A DNA stretch of 48,761 nt from Crocinitomicaceae bacterium (GTDB lineage: Bacteria; Bacteroidota; Bacteroidia; Flavobacteriales_D; Crocinitomicaceae): positions 1-48,761 of the forward strand of contig JAQXCN010000068.1 in NCBI GenBank assembly GCA_029251865.1, in the 5' to 3' direction. Shown piece after piece: positions 38,229 to 47,251 of this stretch. How positions within the stretch are numbered: position 1 is the stretch's first letter; each line of letters opens with the position of its first letter. The notes under the pieces were generated by a model that worked only from the letters and a program-made list of their open reading frames with translations, ran no database searches and was not told the DNA's origin. Both the position numbers and the translations under genes were made by a program.

Positions 38229-40595
38229 ATGTCCAAACCCGTCTTTTTCTTATTGAACCTATTCCTTTTTGGGACCTCTTTTTGTTTCAGTCAAATTTTA
38301 CGCGTAGGCCCCTACCTTCAAAATGCGAGCCCAAATACAATGACTGTAATGTGGGAGACAAGTATTATAGATGAAAGTATTATAGAATGGGGAAACTCTA
38401 CTGTTTTAGGGAATTCCACTTTTGGAACCTTTGTTACTGGAAGTGGCATGTCAAAAGTTCACACCGTTCAGTTAACAGGACTAATACCTAATTCACGCTA
38501 TTATTATCGCATTCATACAACTGCTATTGAAGGACAAACCTTTGACTTTATAACCCCCCCACTCCCTGAAAGTGAAAAAAACTTCAATATTGTTTCAATG
38601 AGCGATATGCAACAAGACGGTGCGCATCCTGAGGTTTTTTCTGACATCGTCAACGCTGATCTCATTCCATTCGTCGACGAGCGCTATGGAAACAATAATG
38701 ACCTTGCATATAATCTTGCATATGTTTTTATCCCTGGAGACCTTGTAACAACTGGGGGTAATTACCCCTCATGGAAAAGTACCTTTTTCGATCCAGCACA
38801 AACACTTTTTAACCATATACCCGTGTATCCTGTGGCAGGGAATCATGAGCAGAATTCTGAAAATTATTTCAGGTATTTCAATTTGCCTACAAACGGAACA
38901 AATACCAATGACTATTTAGAACATTGGTATTACACAGACTATTCAAATGTTAGGCTTATTGGTCTAGAAACGAACAGTGGCTACCGCGTTCAGGAACAAC
39001 TAGACTGGTTACAAACGACCCTAAATGATGCCTGCGCTAATACAAATATTGATTTTGTTTTTGCACAACTTCACCATCCCCACAAGTCCGAACTATGGAT
39101 CGCTGGAAACACTGATTACACAGGGGAAATTATAGACGTTTTAGAGTCTTTCTCTACAGGCTGTGGAAAACCAAGCGTTCATTTTTTTGGACATACACAC
39201 GGTTATTCAAGAGGTCAAAGTAGAGACCATAAACATTTAATGGTAAATGTTGCATCAGCAGGTGGCGCCATAGATAATTGGGGAGAATATGCGCAACAGG
39301 ATTATAAAGAATACTCCAAAAGCACAGACGACTACGGCTTTGTACTCGTAGAGGTTGAAGCAGGGGAAAAACCCCAATTTCTGCTGTCCCGAGTGAGTCA
39401 TGGAAGTTTTGAGAATGGAATTGTAAATGCTGAAATTAGAGACACTATAAGAGTGATGAAGAACAATATACCCCCAAATGAACCTCTTTGTCTTTTTCCA
39501 AATCAGGGCGCCTCATTAAGGCCCGATTGTATAAAATTTCAAGGGTCCAACTTTAGTGATGAGGATGGCGGAGTTCATGGTGCTACTCACTGGCAAATTG
39601 CATATGATAATACATTTGAAAGTCTTGTATACGACGATTGGTTCCAATATGAAAACTGGTACTTCGATGAAGATTTAGAGGCAGGGAATAGCCTGATTGA
39701 AAAAGAAATAACCCAGCTAGAAGAAAACTCTGATTACTATTGGCGTTTGCGTTATAGGGATAGAAACCTAGCTTGGAGTTCGTGGTCAGATGGGGTCTCA
39801 TTTAATACCACAAGCTCTATTTTATCGGAAAACTTATTGCTCAATGGTGGTGCTGAGAACAGCACATCAAATTGGACGGAAGTCTCTGGCTCCTTTGAAT
39901 CAATTTCAAGTGGAGAGTGTGAGGGAAATGATGCCTATTCAGGGAACAGCTTATTTGCAGTTGGTGGCGTTTGCGATCCTAATGCCTATGGAGAGGGGTT
40001 CCAGGATGTTTCTCTAAGTGCTTTTTCTATAAATATCGATAATGATTCTGCAGCTATTAGCTTTGGCGGGTTTCTAAGTGATTATTCTGGGTCTGATATT
40101 CCTGAGTTCAAACTTGTATTCTTTGATGCTTCGGGCAACTTTATATCAGAGTCCCAAAACTATTCTAGTCAAACACCGAACTGGACTTATGTCCAAGATT
40201 TAATTCCTATCCCTATTGGAAGCCGCACAGCTCGCATGGTTTTAATGGGTACAAGAACTGCTGGGACTGACAATGATTCTTATTTTGATGATTTGTTTGT
40301 TCGGGTACAAAATGGCCTATTTGACTGTGAAGAGCAGTCTTTAGATATTGGTCGTATAGAAAACACTGCGTTACTTCAAGTTTACCCCAACCCTTCCAAG
40401 GGTATGATTTCTTTGAATGCAGATGCACAACTTACAGGTGTTCCTTATATCATTCTCAATACAAAAGGGGCAGAAGTTTGGCGCGGGCGATTCATCGATG
40501 GCGTTCAAAACTTAGACTTTTCTTCAATCGGAAAAGGGGTGTATTTTGTAACTGTTCCTGAATTCGCCGTTAAAAAACGATTTGTAATTCAATAA
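38229..40595 (+). CDS. T9SS-secreted calcineurin-like metallophosphatase
   Basis: I chose ATG 38229 because it directly precedes a good signal peptide (KPVFFLLNLFLFGTSFCFS); an in-frame ATG at 38193 would add 12 unlikely residues. The 788-residue protein has a fibronectin-like N-terminal domain of the purple-acid-phosphatase type. The phosphatase core shows SDMQ, PGDLV, GNHEQ, LHHPH and GHTHGYSR; the first motif has Gln where His is common. A carbohydrate-binding-like middle region follows, then a T9SS sorting domain beginning LLQVYPNPSKG. It is probably a surface or secreted phosphoesterase for phosphate scavenging. A run of same-strand genes follows closely. Confidence 0.85.
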   Translation: MSKPVFFLLNLFLFGTSFCFSQILRVGPYLQNASPNTMTVMWETSIIDESIIEWGNSTVLGNSTFGTFVTGSGMSKVHTVQLTGLIPNSRYYYRIHTTAIEGQTFDFITPPLPESEKNFNIVSMSDMQQDGAHPEVFSDIVNADLIPFVDERYGNNNDLAYNLAYVFIPGDLVTTGGNYPSWKSTFFDPAQTLFNHIPVYPVAGNHEQNSENYFRYFNLPTNGTNTNDYLEHWYYTDYSNVRLIGLETNSGYRVQEQLDWLQTTLNDACANTNIDFVFAQLHHPHKSELWIAGNTDYTGEIIDVLESFSTGCGKPSVHFFGHTHGYSRGQSRDHKHLMVNVASAGGAIDNWGEYAQQDYKEYSKSTDDYGFVLVEVEAGEKPQFLLSRVSHGSFENGIVNAEIRDTIRVMKNNIPPNEPLCLFPNQGASLRPDCIKFQGSNFSDEDGGVHGATHWQIAYDNTFESLVYDDWFQYENWYFDEDLEAGNSLIEKEITQLEENSDYYWRLRYRDRNLAWSSWSDGVSFNTTSSILSENLLLNGGAENSTSNWTEVSGSFESISSGECEGNDAYSGNSLFAVGGVCDPNAYGEGFQDVSLSAFSINIDNDSAAISFGGFLSDYSGSDIPEFKLVFFDASGNFISESQNYSSQTPNWTYVQDLIPIPIGSRTARMVLMGTRTAGTDNDSYFDDLFVRVQNGLFDCEEQSLDIGRIENTALLQVYPNPSKGMISLNADAQLTGVPYIILNTKGAEVWRGRFIDGVQNLDFSSIGKGVYFVTVPEFAVKKRFVIQ

Positions 40596-40604
40596 AGCAC
40601 CATA

Positions 40605-41243
40605 ATGATTCGCCTTTTTAAAACCCGTAGCATCAAATTGCTTGTTCTAACTTTACTGTTTGCCGTAAGTATTGTTTTTAGTTTAAACTCTGAATTCCCG
40701 AAGCAACAACTACTCCAACATCTAGGAACATTGGTGGTTGCATCTATTCTCTTTTTCGATCTCAAAGCGAGACGACTGAGCTTGGGTGCCTTTTTCGGAG
40801 TATCTTGTTTTATTCTATTACATATTATTGGAGCTAAATGGATTTATTCTTTTGTGCCTTACCAAAACTTCTTCAACGCTTTTGGGTTTGACCTTCATGA
40901 ACTCTTCGGTTTAGACTCGACAAGAAACCATTACGACCGTTTTGTTCATTTTTCTTTTGGTGTCTTTATGTTCCCATTTGTTTACGAGATTTATCGATAC
41001 CGTGTTCAAAAAGTCATGCTTAGTTTATTACTCGCATGGCTCACAATTCAAACTTTTAGTTTGCTTTATGAGGTTTTTGAGTGGATGCTAACCCTTTTTA
41101 TTTCAGGAGAGGGCGCAACGGATTATAATGGGCAGCAGGGAGATATTTGGGATGCACAAAAAGATATGGCGCTGGCTATGCTTGGGTCTACTTTAATGAC
41201 AATTGTCTACTTTTATAAAGTATCTCTAAAAAAAAAGAAATGA
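40605..41243 (+). CDS. YjdF/DUF2238 family membrane protein
   Basis: A 212-residue protein with about six membrane helices and the family hallmarks NHYDRFVHFSFG and ATDYNGQQGDIWDAQKD, which place acidic residues and histidines near the membrane surface. The function of the family is unknown. It lies 9 nt after the metallophosphatase and its stop overlaps the DUF6150 gene by 4 nt (ATGA), so the genes are cotranscribed and coupled. Confidence 0.8.
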   Translation: MIRLFKTRSIKLLVLTLLFAVSIVFSLNSEFPKQQLLQHLGTLVVASILFFDLKARRLSLGAFFGVSCFILLHIIGAKWIYSFVPYQNFFNAFGFDLHELFGLDSTRNHYDRFVHFSFGVFMFPFVYEIYRYRVQKVMLSLLLAWLTIQTFSLLYEVFEWMLTLFISGEGATDYNGQQGDIWDAQKDMALAMLGSTLMTIVYFYKVSLKKKK

Positions 41244-41572
41244 AAACACTTTTAATTGTCTTTGGTTTATGCCTTTCCTTAAATAGCTTCAGTCAAAAAA
41301 TTTTCTCTGTCGATTATGAGTCTAGAGCTGATGTTAAGGTTTTTGTAGTCGATTACGAATCGAGAGCAGACCTCTTGGTATATAAAGTTGATTATGAATC
41401 AAGAGCAGGGAAAAATGATGGGAATTGGTTTTTTGTCGATTATGAATCAAGAGCAGATAAAAAAGTTTTCTTCGTGGATTATGAGTCACGCGCCGATCTT
41501 AAAATCTTCTTTGTTGATTATGAATCGAGAGCAGGTTGGAAAAACAGCGGTAAAAAACATATACTATATTAA
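41240..41572 (+). CDS. Secreted six-repeat DUF6150-type protein
   Basis: The 110-residue protein has a signal peptide (LLIVFGLCLSLNSFS, cleavage before QKIF) and then six copies of VDYESRA. Spacing is 13, 13, 16, 13 and 13 residues, so the chain forms two blocks of three around a GKNDGNW insertion. Each unit has the pattern [KLW]-[VIF]-[FY]-x-VDYESRA-[DG], suggesting short beta strands stacking as a solenoid. I associate this pattern with the DUF6150 family of Bacteroidota, whose function is unknown. It ends in the basic tail KNSGKKHILY. Confidence 0.8.
   Translation: MKTLLIVFGLCLSLNSFSQKIFSVDYESRADVKVFVVDYESRADLLVYKVDYESRAGKNDGNWFFVDYESRADKKVFFVDYESRADLKIFFVDYESRAGWKNSGKKHILY
41309..41533 (+). 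repeat. Six VDYESRA-coding repeats
   Basis: The repeats begin at 41309, 41348, 41387, 41435, 41474 and 41513. All encode the same seven residues but use three Val, two Tyr, two Glu, three Ser, two Arg and three Ala codons, so they are old and kept by selection on the protein. Confidence 0.9.
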
Positions 41573-41586
41573 AGGTTTCTTATCAA

Positions 41587-42801
41587 ATGATAATTAGATT
41601 CAACTACCGTACTCGCGCTTTTGCTTGTTTTTTTGTTGTTTTCTGTTCGCTTAGTCCCTCTTGGTCGGCAGGCAATAAAAACGAGAAGTTATCAAATGAA
41701 AGCCCCGCTAAAAAAAGAACTATTCTCATACCAAGCGAAGCATTTACGGATACTATGACTCATGTTGAAATGCCAGGAGACTCTATTTTGATTGCACAAA
41801 TAGTTTCAAGTAAAGCATTTAAAGACTACAAGGCACCCTGGAACAGGAGCTCAACACAAAACAATCCTTTTCATGATCTTGACATTTCAAGCAAAAAACA
41901 AATACCTTCTGGTTTTATAGTCGAATCGTTTTGGTCAGGTGGCGCACCTTGCAGTCATATTCAAATCAGTAGCTTTGATAAAAGGGGTACGTTGTTGCAA
42001 GTACTGCCTTTTCTTGCCGGTTGTGATTGTCCTTCTGACTGCGAAGGATGCGAAGTACGAAAATCGATTCAATGGTCAAGCCCAACTCGTTTTTATATCA
42101 AAAAGAAGTCTGTTATCGTATTAAATAGATCCGAAGAACGAACGACACTAGAAATTGATGACTGCGAAACAAAAACAAGTTATGCTAAAACAGACTGCGA
42201 AATAAATACCCAAGGAGAAATAATTATAGGTCAAGAAAAGAAGATTACAAGAAAAGAAGGCTTGTTAATCGACCTACAAGGAAAACATAGCTTAAGTTCA
42301 ATCAATGGTTTTTCGGGTGCCAATACCTTGTATGATTATACCAAAACAAATGATCTTTGGGATGCAGGAGGTTCATCAATTCATCAAGCGAGAAGGGAGC
42401 CGTTTAACATACCCTTGGATACGAAACAACAAGCACTGCTAAACGGGTTAGAAATTCATGTACAGAAGGATTTAAGTATCGTTGTAAGGGCTAATGACAC
42501 CCTAATCCTATCGATTCCTTTTAACCCCAATGGGCCGCTAATTAACCTTTCTGGAAACACCGAGGGGTATGTTCTGAGAGTTCCGGATTCTTTAAATTCT
42601 AGTACAGCATTTGTTAACGAAGTTCTTTATTTAGCTGTTGTGGATGTCATTAAAGGTAACATGCTCAGCCCTATTGATGTCGTTATCGGTATTTCAGATG
42701 CTTATAAGCTCACGTACAATGTCTTAGAACGTCAATTCGAATTAACACTTTTCTATTCTAATTGCTGTGACAATGCAATTTATCTTTTTAACCAGTATTA
42801 A
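41587..42801 (+). CDS. Orphan secreted protein with a cysteine cluster
   Basis: The 404-residue protein starts with a signal peptide (FACFFVVFCSLSPSWSAG). I do not recognise a family. Notable features are a four-cysteine cluster at residues 146-155 (CDCPSDCEGC), further cysteines in DDCETKTSYAKTDCE, and a C-terminal NCCDN. These could bind metal or form disulfides outside the cytoplasm. It starts 14 nt after the DUF6150 gene and its stop is 4 nt before the cupin ATG, so it belongs to the same transcription unit. Confidence 0.7.
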   Translation: MIIRFNYRTRAFACFFVVFCSLSPSWSAGNKNEKLSNESPAKKRTILIPSEAFTDTMTHVEMPGDSILIAQIVSSKAFKDYKAPWNRSSTQNNPFHDLDISSKKQIPSGFIVESFWSGGAPCSHIQISSFDKRGTLLQVLPFLAGCDCPSDCEGCEVRKSIQWSSPTRFYIKKKSVIVLNRSEERTTLEIDDCETKTSYAKTDCEINTQGEIIIGQEKKITRKEGLLIDLQGKHSLSSINGFSGANTLYDYTKTNDLWDAGGSSIHQARREPFNIPLDTKQQALLNGLEIHVQKDLSIVVRANDTLILSIPFNPNGPLINLSGNTEGYVLRVPDSLNSSTAFVNEVLYLAVVDVIKGNMLSPIDVVIGISDAYKLTYNVLERQFELTLFYSNCCDNAIYLFNQY

Positions 42802-42805
42802 AAAT

Positions 42806-43180
42806 ATGCCTGAAATTAAAGCCATCAACATAAAAGATAAATTTAATGCATTTGAGAAAACCTGGACTCCGCATATTATCGGAGAATTAAATGACCAATA
42901 TGTAAAGCTTTGTAAACTTCAAGATAACTTTGTTTGGCATAGTCATGAACATGAGGATGAGCTATTTATGGTTTTTAAAGGGACGCTATTCATGGACCTA
43001 AGGGATCAAGAATCCGTTGAAGTGAAAGAGGGTGAGATTTTAATTATTCCCAAAGGAATTGAGCATAGGCCTAGGACAAACGGAGAAATCGTGTTAAATT
43101 TGCTCTTTGAGCCAAAAGAAACAAAACACACAGGCAACACTAAAAGTAGCCACACGGTTCATAAACAAGACTGGATTTAA
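42806..43180 (+). CDS. Small single-domain cupin
   Basis: A 124-residue cupin from the ATG at 42806; the in-frame ATG at 42767 is rejected because it lies within the upstream gene. The metal-binding first motif is visible as WHSHEHEDELFMVFKG, followed by the second motif region GIEHRP. Single-domain cupins of this type can be isomerases, dioxygenases or metal or sugar sensors, and the substrate cannot be told. There is no signal peptide, unlike all its neighbours, so it acts in the cytoplasm. Confidence 0.85.
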   Translation: MPEIKAINIKDKFNAFEKTWTPHIIGELNDQYVKLCKLQDNFVWHSHEHEDELFMVFKGTLFMDLRDQESVEVKEGEILIIPKGIEHRPRTNGEIVLNLLFEPKETKHTGNTKSSHTVHKQDWI

Positions 43181-43213
43181 ACAAACTAATTCTAACAATT
43201 TACAAGCCCAAAT

Positions 43214-45070
43214 ATGACTTTTAAAGGACTGATTCTATGTACTGTTTTACTATCAATTAGTAGCAACTTGAAGAGCCAAGAGATCTACAACCCACAAACA
43301 CTTTATGATGCTCCTGGAGGTATCTTTGATGTGAGTGTTTTGCGTGATATGGATCTCGTTTTTGAAAACCCAAACTACCATAGCGTTCTAATAAATGCAT
43401 TTTTCTCAAATCCTAGTTACAGAATTCCCGCAACGCTTACCTTCAACGGAGAAAGTTATGATAGTGTTGGTGTCCGATACAAGGGTAATTCAACCTTTTG
43501 CCTTCCATTAGACCAAGGAGTGCCAAAGGTGCCATACAACATTGATCTGAACCATTTCATCCCTGGCCAAAAATTGGAAAACCTAAAAAAAGTTAAACTT
43601 GCCAATGCTTGGATGGATCCTACTTTTGCCAAAGAAATTACGGCAGCAAATATTTACAGGAAATACCTTCCTACGCCTGAAGTTAATCTTGTTCGATTCA
43701 ATGTTCAAGGAGACTATTTAGGTATCTATGCCCACACAGAATCTGTTGACAAACAATTTTTACAAAAACATTTTAGTGAAAAAGACGGAGTTTTTTTTAA
43801 ATGTGACCCTGTACAGGTTTTTTGTGGGGGAGGCGATGAATATGGAAGCCCTGATTTAAAATGGCTCGGGTCAGATAGCTCAAACTATTACAATAGTTAT
43901 GATCTTAAATCTGAGTCTGGATGGGGCGAACTCATGGGGCTCATTCAAACATTGAATTCTGATTTTGACAATTTAGGCGAGGTCCTAAACGTCGATCGTG
44001 TACTTTGGGCGTTTGCTGTAAACTCAGCCATTTTAAACTTAGACACTTACAACGGTTATTATATACATAACTTCTATTTGTATCAAACAGAAGATGGATT
44101 ATTTCAAATGATTCCATGGGATTTTGACAATGCGTTTGCAGGTGCTATTTTAGGGTGGGAATATTTTGAGCCTGAGCTCGTATATAACTTCGACACCTAC
44201 GGAACCCAATTTACACCAAATGAAAGACCCTTACTTCAAAAGCTTTTAGCCGAGCCGCTTTACAAAAAACAATTCGATGCGCATTTACGAACTATATTAA
44301 ACGAGTCTCTTTTAGATACTGCCTCTATTCGGGATGATGTAAGTCAACTTCACGACGTAGCTTACAATGCTGTTCTGGAAGACAACAATAAGGCTTTTTC
44401 AATGACGCAATTCAGTTCCAATGTTGAAGATGATTTATGGACCAATTGGGGCTTTGGAGGTATTATGTCAATGGTGGACGCAAGAAATAACTATCTGGCC
44501 GGTCTTTCTACAATGGCTATGCCTACGCCAGAAATTTCTAACATGACACTGAGTAATGGTATACTCACAGTGGATGTTAGTTTAGCTTCCCAAGTTGATG
44601 TGATGGCCACGACGAGCGTACATAATTCTAAGTTTGAAACTTTTGCGATGTATGACGACGGTACAAATGGTGATCTCGTGGCTAATGACAACACCTACAC
44701 GTCAAATCTTCCATATGTTGTATCTGGCGATGCCGTTAAATTTTACATTCGCGCACAAAACTCCTCTAATATGCAATTGCTTCCTGAGCGTGCAGAATAT
44801 GAATTCTTTATATTTGACCCCAATGCAAGTATTGAAACGCTTGATGCTGCGCAAGAATATAAGGTGTATCCTAATCCTGCAAACTCAGTCTTAAATATTC
44901 GTGGAACAAGTCCTCAAAAACTAGACTGTACGCTTCACACAATGATGGGCCGCATCGTTCGTAAAAAAGAATACTTCGGTGAGGGCGCTAGCTTGCAAAT
45001 TTCAGACTTGCCTTCTGGTGCTTACCTGCTCAAGGTGAACAACAAAACCTACAAAGTATTAAAAAACTAA
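43214..45070 (+). CDS. T9SS-secreted CotH-family protein
   Basis: The 618-residue protein has a signal peptide (cleavage near SSNLKSQ), a CotH domain over about residues 35-420 and a T9SS sorting domain at the end (YKVYPNPANSVLNIRG). CotH markers include VGVRYKGNST, LANAWMDPT, GIYAHTESVDKQFL and MIPWDFDNAF, the last carrying the metal-binding Asp pair expected of the atypical kinase fold. Spore-coat CotH phosphorylates proteins; bacterial secreted versions are of unknown target. It is the second T9SS cargo in this region. Confidence 0.88.
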   Translation: MTFKGLILCTVLLSISSNLKSQEIYNPQTLYDAPGGIFDVSVLRDMDLVFENPNYHSVLINAFFSNPSYRIPATLTFNGESYDSVGVRYKGNSTFCLPLDQGVPKVPYNIDLNHFIPGQKLENLKKVKLANAWMDPTFAKEITAANIYRKYLPTPEVNLVRFNVQGDYLGIYAHTESVDKQFLQKHFSEKDGVFFKCDPVQVFCGGGDEYGSPDLKWLGSDSSNYYNSYDLKSESGWGELMGLIQTLNSDFDNLGEVLNVDRVLWAFAVNSAILNLDTYNGYYIHNFYLYQTEDGLFQMIPWDFDNAFAGAILGWEYFEPELVYNFDTYGTQFTPNERPLLQKLLAEPLYKKQFDAHLRTILNESLLDTASIRDDVSQLHDVAYNAVLEDNNKAFSMTQFSSNVEDDLWTNWGFGGIMSMVDARNNYLAGLSTMAMPTPEISNMTLSNGILTVDVSLASQVDVMATTSVHNSKFETFAMYDDGTNGDLVANDNTYTSNLPYVVSGDAVKFYIRAQNSSNMQLLPERAEYEFFIFDPNASIETLDAAQEYKVYPNPANSVLNIRGTSPQKLDCTLHTMMGRIVRKKEYFGEGASLQISDLPSGAYLLKVNNKTYKVLKN

Positions 45071-45143
45071 TCGTTTGGCATAGTGATTGCTTAGAAGCCC
45101 AATATGTTTAAATAACAAGTCAAAATAAACCTAAAAACAGTAC

Positions 45144-46910
45144 ATGAAAAGCTTAAAATTCACTTTAACCTTCACGCTTTTATTTATTTCTCTTTACAAT
45201 TTTTCACAATCAAATACACTCGTTGTTTTTGCCCAAGACCCAACGCCATTTTATGTTGTTTTGGATGGTGTGAAAAAGAATGAAGTCGCAGAAACGAGAG
45301 TTGTCGTTCCCGGAATAAGACAAACAAACAGCAATGTTCAAATCTATTTCAAGGATGAAAGCATAGCGTCTATAACTAAAAACATTTGGTGGGATGAGGG
45401 GCATAAAAATGACGAGGTTACCTTTCGTATTGTACCCGTAAAAAGGGGTTATAAGCTCCGTTTTTTCAGCACTGTGCCAAATAAAGTAACTCCAACGACA
45501 CTCCCTACCACTGCAGTAGTCGTAGGGAGTGCAGTTACAGCCCCTGTATCTTTGGTGGGGTGTTTAAATCCTGTTCAGGATATGGGAAGCATTATGGCTG
45601 CCATTGACGATGAAAGCTTTGATGAAGGGAAAATGACTTTGGCAAAGCAAGCGACATCAAAAAAGTGTTTAACCGTAGATCAAATCAAACAAATTATGGA
45701 TGAATTTAGTTTCAGCAAAAACAAGCTTGACTTCGCTAAATATGCCTATACGCGATGCTACAATCCAGATGATTATTATCAAGTAAATGCTGCTTTTGAT
45801 TTTAGCTCGGATAAAGAAAAGCTAAACGAATACATAGCGTCAACGCCATTAGCTGCCGCTCCAGTAGCAGTATCACCTCAGACAACCCAAAATGTACAAT
45901 CCACAACAACAACTGTTGTTACTGAAACAACAACAATAAATAACAACGGCAATACAAATACAGGCAACACAAACATGAATAATGCGGTGACAAATAGCAA
46001 CGCAAATGTAAATAGTAATATGAATGCTGGTGTTAACATGAATGTAAATTCAGGTACAGGCAACACGAACATGAATAATGCGGTGACAAATAGCAATACG
46101 AACGTAACTGGTAATATGAATACTGGTATTAACATGAATGTAAATTCAGGTATAGATATGAACGCAGAAGGAACTGTAAACAATTCGCCTGATATGGTTG
46201 GCGGCACGATTAGTATGAATATAAACATGAATGATGGAACCAACATGAATACGGGTAATGAAAACATGAACATGAATATGAACATCAACATGAATGATGC
46301 GAATATGAATGCAGTAAACCCCCCTAATACCGGTAATGTGTCTGTAAATATGAGTGTAAACGAAGGCTACAACAATACAGCAGTTCCTACAAATGGACAA
46401 ATAAGTATTAACATAAATGACCAGAACATAAATGATGCGAATAGCAACATGAATGTTAACATGAACGTGAATGAAGGTGTTACATCAAATTCAAGCCAAG
46501 TCAATAATGCGTCGAACACAACCAATATGGCTGTCAATGAAACTGTAACGACTACCACAACGACTACCACTATTAATGAAGCACCTGTTGTCAACGCAGC
46601 CCCGGTATCAGCAGGAGGATGCGTAAACCCTGTGCAAGATATGGCAGCAATTATGGCGGCAATTGATGACGAAAGTTTTGATGAAGGAAAGATAATTGTG
46701 GCTAAACAAGCAACCTCAAAAAAATGCCTGACTGTTGATCAAATCAAACAAATTATGGAAGAATTTAGCTTTAGTAAAAACAAACTTTCATTTGCAAAAT
46801 ATGCATACAAAAGATGTTACAACCCTGATGATTATTACCAAGTAAATGGTGCTTTTGACTTTAGCTCGGACAAAGAGGAAATGAACGAGTTTATCAACGA
46901 CCAAAATTAA
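45144..46910 (+). CDS. Protein with two DUF4476 domains joined by an Asn/Met-rich linker
   Basis: A 588-residue secreted protein with a signal peptide (TLLFISLYNFSQS). The first DUF4476 domain spans about residues 140-232 (CLNPVQDMGSIMAAIDDESF) and the second about 493-588 (CVNPVQDMAAIMAAIDDESF); they are nearly identical, indicating duplication within the gene. The 260-residue linker is dominated by Asn, Met, Val and Thr in patterns such as NMNMNMNIN. It is probably flexible and exposed. DUF4476 is common in Bacteroidota envelope proteins and has no established role. Transcription ends near the perfect hairpin downstream. Confidence 0.85.
   Translation: MKSLKFTLTFTLLFISLYNFSQSNTLVVFAQDPTPFYVVLDGVKKNEVAETRVVVPGIRQTNSNVQIYFKDESIASITKNIWWDEGHKNDEVTFRIVPVKRGYKLRFFSTVPNKVTPTTLPTTAVVVGSAVTAPVSLVGCLNPVQDMGSIMAAIDDESFDEGKMTLAKQATSKKCLTVDQIKQIMDEFSFSKNKLDFAKYAYTRCYNPDDYYQVNAAFDFSSDKEKLNEYIASTPLAAAPVAVSPQTTQNVQSTTTTVVTETTTINNNGNTNTGNTNMNNAVTNSNANVNSNMNAGVNMNVNSGTGNTNMNNAVTNSNTNVTGNMNTGINMNVNSGIDMNAEGTVNNSPDMVGGTISMNINMNDGTNMNTGNENMNMNMNINMNDANMNAVNPPNTGNVSVNMSVNEGYNNTAVPTNGQISININDQNINDANSNMNVNMNVNEGVTSNSSQVNNASNTTNMAVNETVTTTTTTTTINEAPVVNAAPVSAGGCVNPVQDMAAIMAAIDDESFDEGKIIVAKQATSKKCLTVDQIKQIMEEFSFSKNKLSFAKYAYKRCYNPDDYYQVNGAFDFSSDKEEMNEFINDQN
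45961..46152 (+). repeat. Tandem 96-bp repeat, two copies
   Basis: Units 45961-46056 and 46057-46152 are highly similar direct repeats of 32 codons, beginning CAGGCAACAC and ending CAGGTA, inside the Asn/Met-rich linker. Copy number may vary between strains. Confidence 0.9.
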
Positions 46911-46918
46911 TAATCACT

Positions 46919-46965
46919 AGATCAAAATAAATGACCTCATCACAAAATGATGAGGTCATTGATCT
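46919..46965 (+). terminator. Bidirectional hairpin terminator
   Basis: A perfect 13-bp inverted repeat (46930-46942 with 46948-46960, loop CAAAA) is extended by AGATC/GATCT at the outer ends. It lies between the convergent DUF4476 gene and the short ssb gene and overlaps the last codon of the latter. A T-rich run follows it only on the minus-strand side, so it acts best for ssb. Confidence 0.8.
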
Positions 46966-47251
46966 CTATTTCCGAGAACATTTTGCGGTTGCCCCGATCG
47001 TGGTAAAAACGACTCACAATTCTACCTTCAATGGCTACTGAGGTGCCTTTTGTACCATATTCATTTAGGACCTGAACCCATCTACCCCAAGCCGATAGCG
47101 TATGCCAATTTTTGCGTGTTTTTTTTGTGCCTTCGGCATCTAAATAACTCTCTTGTGTGGTAAGGGTAAACTTCACCTGACGCCTGCCATTAGACAGCAG
47201 GTGAAGCTCTGGACTCGAATGAATTTCACCAATAAGGTGTACCAAGTTCAT
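46940..47251 (-). CDS. Short single-stranded DNA-binding protein (SSB-like)
   Basis: The 103-residue protein has an SSB-type OB fold (NLVHLIGEIHSSPELHLLSN, then WHTLSAWGRWV and VAIEGRIVSRFYHD). It ends at NDLIIL directly after the last beta strand, so it lacks both the flexible linker and the acidic DIPF tip that recruits partner proteins. It starts within the stop of the longer ssb gene (1-nt overlap), so the two are coupled and may form mixed tetramers. It is not the usual housekeeping SSB. Confidence 0.85.
   Translation of the reverse strand: MNLVHLIGEIHSSPELHLLSNGRRQVKFTLTTQESYLDAEGTKKTRKNWHTLSAWGRWVQVLNEYGTKGTSVAIEGRIVSRFYHDRGNRKMFSEIEINDLIIL

Noticed and set aside
45878-46291. 137-residue minus-strand frame rich in Phe, Met, Val and Ile, resembling a membrane protein
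   Set aside because: It is the antisense of the Asn/Met-rich linker of the DUF4476 gene; the hydrophobic look comes from reading AAC/ATG repeats backwards.
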